A DNA stretch of 64,000 nt from Streptomyces diastaticus subsp. diastaticus (lineage in GTDB: Bacteria; Actinomycetota; Actinomycetes; Streptomycetales; Streptomycetaceae), in contig NZ_BLLN01000001.1 of NCBI RefSeq assembly GCF_011170125.1, forward strand, positions 1 through 64,000. The letters are read 5' to 3'. Each line of letters begins with the position of its first letter. Positions within the stretch are counted from its first letter, which is position 1. The notes beneath the pieces were generated by a model, which had not been told where the DNA came from, did no database searches, and saw nothing but the letters and a program-made list of their open reading frames with translations. The translations under genes were made by a program, and so were the position numbers. Shown piece after piece: positions 25,934 through 35,636 of the stretch.

Positions 25934-27019
25934 TCAAGCCCAGGGCTCGATCACCGTGATCCCCGGCACCCCCGGCGCCGCCCCCAGGGCGGCCAGCGCG
26001 TCCGGGGCCTCCGCCAGGGGGCGTACGGCGGTGACGAGGAGGTCGGGGCGCAGGGTGCCGTCGGCGACCTGGGCCAGGAGGGCGGGGTAGGCGTGGGCGG
26101 CCATGCCGTGGCTGCCGAGGATCTCCAGCTCGTGGGCGATCACGCGGTCCATCGGGACGACGGGGCGCCCGGTGGCGGGCGGGAGCAGGCCGACCTGGAC
26201 GTGGCGGCCCCGGCGCCGCAGCCCCTCGACCGAGGCGACGCAGGTGGCGGGCGAGCCGAGGGCGTCGAGGGAGAGGTGGGCGCCGCCGCCGGTGAGTTCG
26301 CGGACGGCCGCCGCGACCTCCCCGCCGGAGCCGGGCCGGACGGCGCTGTCGGCGGGGACGACGCCGACCCGGGCGTCGAGGCAGACCTCGGCGCCGAAGC
26401 GGCGGGCCAGCTCCAGGGCGTCCGGCGAGACGTCGACGGCGAGGACGCGGGCCCCGGCGGCGGCCGCGATCATCACGGCGGAGAGGCCGACCCCGCCGCA
26501 GCCGTGCACGGCGACCCATTCGCCGGGGGCGACCCGGCCCCGCGCCGTCACGGCACGGTGGGCGGTGGCGAAGCGGCAGCCGAGTCCGGCGGCGGTCGGG
26601 TGGGCGAGGCCGTCCGGGAGGCCGACCAGATTGGTGTCGGCGTGGTCGAGGGCGACGTACTCGGCGAAGGAGCCGTGGTGGGTGAAGCCGGGCTGGGTCT
26701 GCCGCTCGCAGACCTGCTGGTCGCCCTGGGCGCAGGCCGGGCAGGTGCCGCAGGCGCAGACGAAGGGGACGGTGACGCGGTCCCCGGCCCGGAAGCGGGT
26801 GACGCGGGCCCCGGTGGCCGCGACCGTGCCGGACAGCTCGTGGCCGGGGACGTGCGGGAGGGCGATGTCCGGGTCGTGGCCCTGCCAGCCGTGCCAGTCG
26901 CTGCGGCAGACGCCGGTGGCCTCCACCCGCACGACCACCCCTTCGGGTGAGGGCGCGGGGTCCGGGAGCTCCCGTACCTCGGGACGCCCGCCGAACCGTT
27001 CGAAGACCACTGCGCGCAT
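25934..27019 (-). CDS. Zinc-dependent alcohol dehydrogenase
   Basis: The 361-residue product is a medium-chain dehydrogenase. The catalytic zinc ligands are in GVCRSDWHGWQGHDP and PHVPGHELSGTV. The structural zinc loop has CACGTCPACAQGDQQVC, and the Rossmann motif is VHGCGGVGLSAV. The substrate is not predictable beyond alcohol/aldehyde. MRAVVFERFGG is the natural start. It is divergent from copZ, with the copper-type operator between them, so coregulation by copper is possible but unproven. Confidence 0.9.
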   Translation of the reverse strand: MRAVVFERFGGRPEVRELPDPAPSPEGVVVRVEATGVCRSDWHGWQGHDPDIALPHVPGHELSGTVAATGARVTRFRAGDRVTVPFVCACGTCPACAQGDQQVCERQTQPGFTHHGSFAEYVALDHADTNLVGLPDGLAHPTAAGLGCRFATAHRAVTARGRVAPGEWVAVHGCGGVGLSAVMIAAAAGARVLAVDVSPDALELARRFGAEVCLDARVGVVPADSAVRPGSGGEVAAAVRELTGGGAHLSLDALGSPATCVASVEGLRRRGRHVQVGLLPPATGRPVVPMDRVIAHELEILGSHGMAAHAYPALLAQVADGTLRPDLLVTAVRPLAEAPDALAALGAAPGVPGITVIEPWA

Positions 27020-27090
27020 CGGATCACCCTTCTTCCTGGCGGCCCCGGGGCGGGCCACGCGGCTCACTGTGCCGCCCGGGAGGTGGATTC

Positions 27091-27110
27091 ATACCCCCTA
27101 GGGGTATAGG
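27091..27110 (+). promoter_or_regulatory. CsoR-type copper operator overlapping the copZ promoter
   Basis: The near-palindrome ATACCCCCTAGGGGTAT (27091-27107) is the classical G/C-tract site of CsoR-type copper repressors. It overlaps a -10 element TATAGG (27105-27110) directed toward copZ. Loss of repressor binding in copper excess would release transcription beginning at about 27117. The csoR gene itself is not in the window. Confidence 0.85.
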
Positions 27111-27298
27111 CTGCACTCATGGGCGGCCCTCCCGGGCGCACCTCTGACCTCACCTGCCCGGGAAGCACCGGCCCGCACGCCCACCCCACCGGTGCCGCGC
27201 GCACCACCGCCGCCCATCCTGGACATCACGACCATCCGTACCATCCACGCCATCGCGGCCGGACCCGCCCGAACGGGACGGCCCGTCAGGAGGACACC

Positions 27299-27601
27299 AT
27301 GACCAACGACACCCAGGACCAGACGCAGGCCACCGGCTCCTGCTGCTCGGGGCCGGCCGGCTCCTCCGGCGGCTGCGCGGACACCGGCGCACTCACCACG
27401 GTCTACACCGTCACCGGCATGACCTGCGGCCACTGCGAGGGGGCCGTCGCCGAGGAGGTCTCCGCACTCCCCGGCGTCTCCTCGGTCAACGCCGAGGCCG
27501 CCACCGGCAGGGTGACGGTCACCTCCGCCGCCCCGCTCGACGAGGAGGCCGTCCGCGCCGCCGTCGACGAGGCCGGCTACGAACTGACCGGCCGCGCCTG
27601 A
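27299..27601 (+). CDS. copZ: Copper chaperone CopZ
   Basis: From the ATG at 27299 (with AGGAGG just upstream) the product is 100 residues. A Cys-rich N-terminal tail (SCCSGPAGSSGGC) precedes one heavy-metal-associated domain: VYTVTGMTCGHCEGAV supplies the CxxC copper site, and the domain ends in AVDEAGYEL. It should pass Cu(I) to a P-type ATPase, here the damaged copA next door. The same frame is open back to an ATG at 27119, just 8 nt after the -10 element. An N-terminally extended, His-rich leaderless form is therefore possible. Confidence 0.92.
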   Translation: MTNDTQDQTQATGSCCSGPAGSSGGCADTGALTTVYTVTGMTCGHCEGAVAEEVSALPGVSSVNAEAATGRVTVTSAAPLDEEAVRAAVDEAGYELTGRA

Positions 27602-27620
27602 CCCCGGCGCGCACGCCCCC

Positions 27621-27647
27621 GCCCCGCCCCGGTACGCCGGGCGGGGC
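27621..27647. terminator. Hairpin between copZ and copA
   Basis: Perfect 9-bp arms GCCCCGCCC (27621-27629) and GGGCGGGGC (27639-27647) enclose a 9-nt loop 19 bp after the copZ stop. It could terminate or attenuate transcription, making copZ more abundant than copA. Confidence 0.55.
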
Positions 27648-27711
27648 CGCACCACGGACGGGCCGGTCCGCCCGGCCCCTCCCCCAGTCCCGTAGCGGAG
27701 ACCGCCAGACC

Positions 27712-28994
27712 ATGAGCACCAGCACGGCCCCCGAGCGGCCGGCAGCACCCGCGACCACCGAGGTCGAGCTGAGCGTCGGCGGGATGACCTGCGCCTCCTG
27801 CGCGGCCCGGGTGGAGAAGAAGCTCAACCGCGTGCCCGGCGTCACCGCCACCGTCAACTACGCCACCGAGAAGGCGAAGGTCGCCTACACGCCGGGCGAG
27901 GACCTCGGCGTGGCCGACCTGATCGCCACCGTGGTCCGCACCGGCTACACCGCCGAGGAGATCCGCCCGCCGGAGCCCGGACCGGTCCCGAAGTCCCCGG
28001 AGGGCGGGCCCGGGGCTTCCGGTGCGTCCGGCGACGCCGAGACCGGGGCCCTGCGGCAGCGGTTCACCGTCTCCGCGCTGCTCGCCGCGCCCTCACCACC
28101 GGCCGCATGGAGCTGGCCGAGGTCCTTCCCGCCACCGGCACCGACGAGGCGGCGCTGCTGCGGCTCGCCGGCGCCCTGGAGCACGCCTCCGAGCACCCCG
28201 TCGCCCGGGCGCTGGCCCGGGCCGCCGAGGAACGCCACGGCCCGCTCCCGCCCGTCTCCGGCTTCACCAGTACGTCCGGGCTCGGCGTGCGCGGCACCGT
28301 CGAGGGCCGCCGGGTCGCCGCCGGGCGGCCCCGGCTGCTGACCGAGGAGGGGATGCCGCTCCCCGAGGAGCTGGAACGGGAGCTGGCGGCCGCCGAGGCG
28401 CGCGGGCGGACCGTGGTGGCGGTCGGCCGGGACGGAGCCGTACGCGGACTCCTGACGCTCGCCGACACACTCCGGGAGACCAGCGCCGAGGCTGTGCGCG
28501 ACCTGCGCGCACTCGGCCTCACGCCGGTCCTGCTGACCGGGGACAACCCCGCCGTGGCCGCCGAGGTCGCCCGCGCCGTCGGGATCGAACGGGTGGTGGC
28601 CGGGGTGCTCCCCGAGGGGAAGGTCGCCGAGGTGGAGCGGCTGCGCGCCGAGGGGCGTACGGTGGCGATGGTGGGCGACGGCGTCAACGACGCGGCGGCG
28701 CTGGCCACCGCCGACCTGGGGCTCGCCATGGGCACCGGGACGGACGCGGCGATCGAGGCCGGGGACCTGACGCTCGTCCGCGGGGACCTGCGGGCGGCGG
28801 CCGACGCCATCCGGCTCTCCCGGCGCACTCTGGCCACCATCAAGGGCAACCTCTGCTGGGCCTTCGGCTACAACGTGGCGGCGCTTCCGCCGGCCGCCGC
28901 GGGACTGCTGAACCCGATGATCGCGGGGGCCGCGATGGCCTTCTCCTCGGTCTTCGTCGTTACCAACAGTCTTCGCCTCAAGTCCTTCACATAG
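27712..28994 (+). pseudogene. copA: Copper P-type ATPase copA with large internal deletion
   Basis: The first 125 codons encode a normal CopA start: an HMA domain with GGMTCASCAARVEKKL, then a linker and LRQRFTVSALLA, where the first membrane helix should begin. The sequence then jumps, in another frame, to ALTTGRMELAEVLPATGTDE, which is the region just after the DKTG phosphorylation motif. From there to the stop at 28994 the rest is normal, with LLTGDNPAVAAEVAR, MVGDGVNDAAALATAD and the last membrane helices. About 400 codons are gone, comprising six membrane helices, the CPC site, the actuator domain and DKTG, and the frame is shifted. No transporter can be made. Confidence 0.9.
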
Positions 28995-29310
28995 TTGACG
29001 CACTACCCTTACTCTTGGACCCCGGGCCCCGGGGCTCTCGCAGCGGTATTCAGGTCATGCGAGAGACGCAGATCACACTCTCCACAACGTAACCAAGTGG
29101 GGGGCTCGTGAGTCTAAGAAGGCGATACCGGAAATGTCTTGGGGGACGTTTCCGGAATCGGGAGGACGTCTTGGGGGACGTTCTTCGACACCGTGTAGGC
29201 CGGGGCACGTGCACCGGGGAGCTTTGAGCGGCCCTCCCGTACGTACGTGTCCTGGCAGACCGCACAGACGCCCGGCCGGATCCCGTGGGGGGAATCCGCT
29301 CGGGACACTG

Positions 29311-29361
29311 GAAAGCGCCCCGAGCATCGGCCCGTGGGGGGACTGATGCCGGGGCGCTTTC
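29311..29361. terminator. Bidirectional-type hairpin terminator
   Basis: GAAAGCGCCCCG (29311-29322) pairs perfectly with CGGGGCGCTTTC (29350-29361), and after one unpaired A the pairing GCATC/GATGC continues inward, enclosing a 16-nt loop. It lies between convergent copA remnant and gltA. Confidence 0.85.
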
Positions 29362-29449
29362 TACGCTCACGCGCACCCTTCGCCGTGCCGCACCCGGGAC
29401 CGCCGGCGACCCTCCCCCGGCCGCCGCCCCGGGCCCGGAAAGGCCGAAA

Positions 29450-29486
29450 GCCCGCCCCTTCCCCGCGGTACGGGGAAAAGACGGGC
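29450..29486. terminator. Hairpin downstream of gltA
   Basis: GCCCG (29450-29454) with CGGGC (29482-29486) outside and CCCCG (29461-29465) with CGGGG (29471-29475) inside form a nested hairpin. It lies 46 bp past the gltA stop on the minus strand, where the flanks contribute T-rich TCTTTTC. Confidence 0.6.
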
Positions 29487-29531
29487 CAAGTGGGGCGCGG
29501 CCCCTGCTGCGCGCCGGAGCGCGCGCCTCGG

Positions 29532-30821
<1,290 letters not shown>

Positions 30822-30927
30822 GTCTTTCCCTCACCGACGTAGTGCCTCATCTTCGAGGTGCCCTGACTGTCTCTACCATCCCCCATTTGGCTCAGGAGAG
30901 TGCACTCGGGGTCGACCCTTCGGCCCT

Positions 30928-30950
30928 TTGGCGGCACTCAGTGCCGCCAA
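30928..30950. terminator. Palindrome between recD2 and gltA
   Basis: TTGGCGGCACT and AGTGCCGCCAA are perfect 11-bp inverted repeats around a single C. Placed 70 bp after the recD2 stop and 107 bp before the gltA start, both on the minus strand, it may be the recD2 terminator; such a short centre would equally suit a protein-binding operator of gltA. Confidence 0.6.
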
Positions 30951-31019
30951 CCTGTTCATCCTGCCCCTCTCCCCCCGGTTCCGGAAGGGCTCCGTGACGT
31001 ATCCCACCGCTTTGATCGA

Positions 31020-33278
31020 TCATTTCTGATGGAACGACCGGCTCGGCGCTCCGGAGAGCAGCCGGTGGTCCAGCGCGGTGCACCTGCGCCCCGCGGAGAC
31101 CGTGCGCACCGCCTGGCCGAGCGCCTTCCGCGAGCCCACCAGGACCACCAGCCTCTTGGCCCGGGTGACGGCGGTGTAGAGCAGGTTGCGCTGGAGCATC
31201 ATCCAGGCGCTGGTGGTCACCGGCACCACCACCGCCGGGTACTCGCTGCCCTGCGAACGGTGGATCGTCACGGCGTAGGCGTGCGCCAGCTCGTCCAGCT
31301 CGTCGAAGTCGTACGGGACCTCCTCGTCCTCGTCGGTGAGCACGGTCAGCCGCTGCTCCTCGGCGTTCAGGGCGGTGACGACCCCGACGGTACCGTTGAA
31401 GACGCCGTTGAGCCCTTTCTCATAATTGTTACGGATCTGGGTGACTTTGTCCCCGACGCGAAAGACGCGGCCGCCGAACCGCTTCTCGGGAAGGTCGGGC
31501 CGGGGCGGGGTGATGGCCTGCTGGAGGAGGCCGTTCAGGGCACCCGCGCCGGCCGGGCCGCGGTGCATGGGGGCGAGGACCTGGATGTCGCGGCGCGGGT
31601 CGAGGCCGAAGCGGGCCGGGACCCGGCGGGCGGCCACGTCGACCGTGAGGCGGCCGACCTCCTCGGTGTCGTCCTCCACGAAGAGGAAGAAGTCGTCGAG
31701 CCCCTGGGTCAGCGGCGGGGTGCCCGCGTTGATGCGGTGGGCGTTGGTGACGACGCCGGAGCGCTGGGCCTGGCGGAAGATCCTGGTCAGCCGGACGGAG
31801 GGGATCGGTCCGCCGTCGGCGAGCAGGTCGCGCAGCACCTCGCCGGCGCCGACGCTGGGCAGCTGGTCGACGTCGCCGACGAAGAGCAGGTGGGCGCCGG
31901 GCGCGACCGCCTTGACCAGCTTGTTGGCGAGCAGCACGTCCAGCATGGACGCCTCGTCGACCACCACGAGGTCGGCGTCGAGCGGCCGGTCCCGGTCGTA
32001 CGCGGCGTCCCCGCCGGGCCGCAGTTCCAGCAGGCGGTGGACGGTGGAGGCTTCGGCGCCGGTCAGTTCGGCCAGCCGCTTGGCGGCGCGGCCGGTGGGG
32101 GCGGCGAGGACCACCTTGGCGCCCTTGGCGCGGGCCAGTTCGACCACCGAGCGGACGGTGAAGGACTTGCCGCAGCCGGGCCCGCCGGTGAGCACGGCCG
32201 CCTTCTCGGTGAGCGCGAGCCGGACGGCGTCCCGCTGTTCGGGGGCGAGTTCGGTGCCGGTGCGGTGGGCCAGCCACCCGAGCGCCTTCTCCCAGTCGAC
32301 GTGGCGGAAGGCGGGCATCCGGTCGTCCGGGGCGCGCAGCAGGCGCAGCAGCTGGGCGGCGAGCGAGAGTTCGGCCCGGTGGAAGGGGACCAGGTAGACG
32401 GCGGTGACGGGTTCCCCGTCGGGTCCGGGGACCTTCTCGCGGACCACGCCCTCCTCGTCCTCGGCGAGTTCGGCGAGGCAGTCGATGACCAGGCCGGTGT
32501 CGACCTGGAGGAGTTTGACGGCGTCGGCGATGAGCCGGTCCTCGGGGAGGTAGACGTGGCCCTGGTCGCTGGACTGGGAGAGGGCGTACTGGAGGCCGGC
32601 CTTGACGCGGTCCGGGCTGTCGTGCGGGATGCCGACGGCCTGGGCGATGCGGTCGGCGGTGAGGAAGCCGATGCCCCAGACGTCGGCGGCGAGCCGGTAG
32701 GGCTGGTTGCGGACGACGGAGATGGAGGCGTCACCGTACTTCTTGTAGATGCGTACCGCGATGGAGGTGGTGACACCGACGCCCTGGAGGAAGACCATCA
32801 CCTCCTTGATCGCCTTCTGCTCCTCCCAGGCGGCGGCGATCAGCCTGGTCCGCTTGGGGCCGAGCCCGGGGACCTCGACCAGGCGCTTCGCGTCGGTCTC
32901 GATGACGTCGAGGGTGTCGACGCCGAAATGCTCGGTGATGCGGTCGGCGATGCGCGGGCCGATGCCCTTGATCAGGCCGGAGCCGAGGTAGCGGCGGATG
33001 CCCTGCACGGTGGCGGGGAGCACCGTCGTGTAGTTCTCCACGGTGAACTGCTTGCCGTACTGCGGGTGCGACCCCCACCGCCCCTCCATCCGCAGCGACT
33101 CCCCCGGCTGCGCCCCGAGCAGCGCCCCGACCACGGTGAGCAGGTCCCCGCCACCGCGGCCGGTGTCGACCCGGGCGACGGTGTAGCCGTTCTCCTCGTT
33201 GGCGTAGGTGATCCGTTCGAGGACGGCTTCCAGGACGGCGAGGGCGGGGCGGGGCCCGTGCGGGGAAGTGCTGGCCAT
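31020..33278 (-). CDS. recD2: RecD2-like ATP-dependent DNA helicase
   Basis: The 752-residue product is a superfamily 1B helicase. The N-terminal region carries helix-hairpin-helix-like segments (YLGSGLIKGIGPRIADRI and LVEVPGLGPKRTRLI, about 90-145). The motor core has Walker A VLTGGPGCGKSFTVRS near residue 360, Walker B VVVDEASMLDVLLANKLV, FVGDVDQLPSVGAGEVL, and a C-terminal UvrD-like motif HAYAVTIHRSQGSEYPAVVV. Bacteria with RecD2 use it outside RecBCD, in 5'-3' unwinding during repair. No RecB or RecC partner is nearby, which fits RecD2. It is monocistronic. Confidence 0.93.
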   Translation of the reverse strand: MASTSPHGPRPALAVLEAVLERITYANEENGYTVARVDTGRGGGDLLTVVGALLGAQPGESLRMEGRWGSHPQYGKQFTVENYTTVLPATVQGIRRYLGSGLIKGIGPRIADRITEHFGVDTLDVIETDAKRLVEVPGLGPKRTRLIAAAWEEQKAIKEVMVFLQGVGVTTSIAVRIYKKYGDASISVVRNQPYRLAADVWGIGFLTADRIAQAVGIPHDSPDRVKAGLQYALSQSSDQGHVYLPEDRLIADAVKLLQVDTGLVIDCLAELAEDEEGVVREKVPGPDGEPVTAVYLVPFHRAELSLAAQLLRLLRAPDDRMPAFRHVDWEKALGWLAHRTGTELAPEQRDAVRLALTEKAAVLTGGPGCGKSFTVRSVVELARAKGAKVVLAAPTGRAAKRLAELTGAEASTVHRLLELRPGGDAAYDRDRPLDADLVVVDEASMLDVLLANKLVKAVAPGAHLLFVGDVDQLPSVGAGEVLRDLLADGGPIPSVRLTRIFRQAQRSGVVTNAHRINAGTPPLTQGLDDFFLFVEDDTEEVGRLTVDVAARRVPARFGLDPRRDIQVLAPMHRGPAGAGALNGLLQQAITPPRPDLPEKRFGGRVFRVGDKVTQIRNNYEKGLNGVFNGTVGVVTALNAEEQRLTVLTDEDEEVPYDFDELDELAHAYAVTIHRSQGSEYPAVVVPVTTSAWMMLQRNLLYTAVTRAKRLVVLVGSRKALGQAVRTVSAGRRCTALDHRLLSGAPSRSFHQK

Positions 33279-33472
33279 GGGCCGACCGTACGCCCGGGCG
33301 GCGGTGGGGCCGGAGGGGGCCGGGGAAATCTCCTCGCAACTCCTCGCGTTCTCCGTACAACCCTTGGTGAGGGACGACTGTCTTACGTGACGTCAGGGCT
33401 TCCGGGGGGATTTCCGGGGGGAGATGCAGGGAGTCCTGAGCTGGAGGGGGGACCTCCGGGGGGGGGGAGACA

Positions 33473-33504
33473 CGAGGGGCCCGGTCCGTGGACCGGGCCC
33501 CTCG
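33473..33504. terminator. Perfect 15-bp hairpin
   Basis: CGAGGGGCCCGGTCC (33473-33487) and GGACCGGGCCCCTCG (33490-33504) are perfect inverted repeats with a 2-nt centre. It lies between two divergent genes, not behind one, so it may insulate the two promoters or be a remnant of a lost gene end. Confidence 0.75.
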
Positions 33505-33583
33505 AACGATGTGCGGGCCTGCCCCAGTCGAGGCAAAGGCGGACAAGCGGCGCGGGCCTCGTCCGCAACACGCGCCCCGCCCC

Positions 33584-33612
33584 TTGACTGGCAGAAATCT
33601 TCGGGCTATCCG
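33584..33612 (+). promoter_or_regulatory. Vegetative-type promoter of the GH3 gene
   Basis: TTGACT (33584-33589) and TATCCG (33607-33612) are spaced by 17 nt, a fair match to the HrdB consensus. The predicted start of transcription is about 85 nt before the GTG of the GH3 gene. Confidence 0.5.
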
Positions 33613-33704
33613 TGATTCCTGGCAGTTTCCTTCAGGGGCTGTCCGTCGAGGCGGCACGGGCAGCGCGCACCCGCCCGGCGCCCCTCCCACCGGAAGGAGC
33701 GCAC

Positions 33705-35561
33705 GTGCACCACCGATCCCCCGGCACCTCCCGCCGCGCCGTGCTGGCGGCGGGCGCGGGAGCCGCCGCCGCGGCCACCGTCAGCACCTCCGCCTCCGCG
33801 GCCGTCGGCGCCCAGGGCGCGGCGAACGCCGTCACACCCGCCGCGCGCAGACCGACCCGCAAGCAGCTCAGGGCGATGCTCTCCCGGATGAGCCTGGAGG
33901 AGAAGGTCGGCCAGCTCTTCGTCATGCGGGTCTACGGCCACACCGCGACCGACCCGGACCAGGCGGACGTCGACGCCAACCTCGAGGAACTGGGCGTCCG
34001 CGACGCCGCCGAGCTGATCTCCACGTACCACGTCGGCGGCATCATCTACTTCACCTGGGCGCACAACACCCGCGACCCGCACCAGATCGCCGGGCTCTCC
34101 AACGGCATCCAGCGCGCGTCCCTCGGCCGGAGGAACGGCCTGCCCGTGCTGATCTCCACCGACCAGGAGCACGGCATCGTCTGCCGGGTCGGCGCGCCCG
34201 CCACCCTGCTGCCGGGCGCGATGGCGCTGGGCGCGGGCGGCAGCCGCTCGGACACCCGGCGGGCCGCGCGCATCGCGGGCGCCGAACTGGCCGCCCTCGG
34301 CATCCTCCAGAACTACGCGCCCGACGCCGACGTCAACGTCAACCCGGCCAACCCGGTGATCAACGTGCGCTCCTTCAGCTCCGACCCCGAGGCGGTGGCC
34401 GAGCTGGTGGCCGCGCAGGTCAAGGGGTACCAGGGGGCCGGGGTCGCCTCCTGCGCCAAGCACTTCCCCGGCCACGGCGACACCACCACCGACAGCCACG
34501 AGGCGCTGCCGACCATCAACCACACCCGAGAGGAGTGGGAGCGGCTGGACGCGCCGCCGTTCCGGGCGGCCGTCGCGGCGGGCATCGACTCGATCATGAC
34601 GGCGCACATCGTGGTGCCCTCCCTGGACCCGTCCGAGGACCCGGCGACGCTCTCCCGCCCGATCCTGACCGGCATCCTCCGCGAGGAGCTGGGCTACGAC
34701 GGGGTGGTGGTCACCGACTCGCTCGGCATGGAGGGGGTGCGCACCAAGTACGGCGACGACCGGGTGCCGGTGCTCGCCCTGCTGGCCGGGGTGGACCAGC
34801 TGCTCAACCCGCCGAGCATCAAGGTGGCGTACGACGCGGTGCTGGCGGCGGTGCGCGACGGTGAGCTGACCGAGGAGCGGATCGACACCTCGGTGCTGCG
34901 CATCCTCGAACTGAAGGCGAAGCGCGGCCTGTTCGAGGATCCGTACGTGACACGCCGGGAGGTCGACCGGACCGTGGGGACGCGCGGGCACCTGGCCGAG
35001 GCCGACCGGATCGCCGAGCGCACCACGACCCTGCTGGCCCACCGCGACGGCCTGCTCCCGCTGAACCGGCGCACCCATCGGGACCTGCTGGTCCTCGGCG
35101 CCGATCCGGCCTCCCCGTCGGGCACCACCGGTCCGCCGACCACCACGCTCACCGGGGAGCTGAAGGAACTCGGCTTCCGGGTGACCACGCTGCCGACCGG
35201 GACCGCCCCCACCCAGGCGGTGATCGACGCGGCGGTGGCGGCGGCCGAGGGCAAGGACGCGGTGATCGTCGCGACGTACAACGTGACGGCGGGCAGCGCC
35301 CAGCAGAAGCTGGTGCGGGCGCTGGCCGCGACCGGGGTGCCGGTGGTGGTGCTGGCCATCCGCAACCCGTACGACGTGGCGCAGTTGCCGGAGGCGGACG
35401 CGGTACTCGCCACCTACTCGTGGACCGACGTGGAGCTGCGGGCCGCCGTGCGGGTGCTGGCCGGACGGGCGCGGCCGCGCGGGAAGCTGCCGGTGCCGGT
35501 GCAGCGGGCCGACGACCCCTCGAAGGAACTGCTGCCGCTCGGGTACGGCCTGCGGTACTGA
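33705..35561 (+). CDS. Tat-exported glycoside hydrolase family 3 protein (beta-N-acetylhexosaminidase type)
   Basis: GTG at 33705, 5 nt after GGAAGGAG, gives 618 residues. The N terminus SPGTSRRAVLAAGAG has a twin-arginine signal, with cleavage likely near SASA-A (about residue 32). The catalytic N-terminal GH3 barrel contains STDQEHGIV, KHFPGHGDT plus DSH (252-265, the acid/base loop characteristic of NagZ-like N-acetylglucosaminidases) and VTDSLGM with the probable nucleophile Asp338. A second alpha/beta domain follows from about 430. The enzyme should remove N-acetylglucosamine from chitin or cell-wall fragments outside the cell. No DasR-type operator was found upstream. Confidence 0.92.
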   Translation: MHHRSPGTSRRAVLAAGAGAAAAATVSTSASAAVGAQGAANAVTPAARRPTRKQLRAMLSRMSLEEKVGQLFVMRVYGHTATDPDQADVDANLEELGVRDAAELISTYHVGGIIYFTWAHNTRDPHQIAGLSNGIQRASLGRRNGLPVLISTDQEHGIVCRVGAPATLLPGAMALGAGGSRSDTRRAARIAGAELAALGILQNYAPDADVNVNPANPVINVRSFSSDPEAVAELVAAQVKGYQGAGVASCAKHFPGHGDTTTDSHEALPTINHTREEWERLDAPPFRAAVAAGIDSIMTAHIVVPSLDPSEDPATLSRPILTGILREELGYDGVVVTDSLGMEGVRTKYGDDRVPVLALLAGVDQLLNPPSIKVAYDAVLAAVRDGELTEERIDTSVLRILELKAKRGLFEDPYVTRREVDRTVGTRGHLAEADRIAERTTTLLAHRDGLLPLNRRTHRDLLVLGADPASPSGTTGPPTTTLTGELKELGFRVTTLPTGTAPTQAVIDAAVAAAEGKDAVIVATYNVTAGSAQQKLVRALAATGVPVVVLAIRNPYDVAQLPEADAVLATYSWTDVELRAAVRVLAGRARPRGKLPVPVQRADDPSKELLPLGYGLRY

Positions 35562-35568
35562 CGCACGG

Positions 35569-35619
35569 ACGGAGGCGCCGCCCGCACCCGTGGTCCGAGG
35601 GTGCGGGCGGCGCCTCCGT
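35569..35619. terminator. Bidirectional terminator, 21-bp perfect arms
   Basis: The 21-nt arms at 35569-35589 and 35599-35619 are exact inverted repeats around a 9-nt loop. It lies between the convergent GH3 and S37 peptidase genes, 7 and 17 bp from their stops. Confidence 0.92.
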
Positions 35620-35636
35620 GCGCGGGCCGGGTCAGG

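Larger units (their letters stand above)
28995..29531. other. Intergenic region between copA relic and gltA, with several hairpins
   Basis: No gene is called. The region has lower GC than its surroundings. It contains an inverted repeat CTCTCGCA/TGCGAGAG (29035-29065) and a hairpin with arms CCGGAAATGTC/GACGTTTCCGG. The motif TCTTGGGGGACGTT occurs twice, about 30 bp apart. A 39-codon frame from GTG 29108 has poor codon bias. Two terminator-like hairpins (separate entries) close the region toward gltA. A small RNA or a lost gene start are both possible. Confidence 0.45.
33279..33704. other. Intergenic region between divergent recD2 and the GH3 gene
   Basis: The 426-bp stretch holds a G-rich block (33397-33470, including a run of nine G), a perfect 15-bp hairpin and a promoter for the GH3 gene, both listed separately. 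No protein-like frame is seen. The recD2 promoter should lie near 33290-33400 but no consensus was recognised. Confidence 0.5.

Noticed and set aside
29108..29227. 39-codon frame starting with GTG and a G-rich upstream stretch
   Set aside because: The third codon positions are not GC-biased (AGT, CTA, AGA, AAA, CTT), unlike all real genes here, and there is no recognised family.
30900..33587. Open plus-strand frame opposite recD2
   Set aside because: It reads as the shadow of the helicase gene, low-complexity and without domain signatures.
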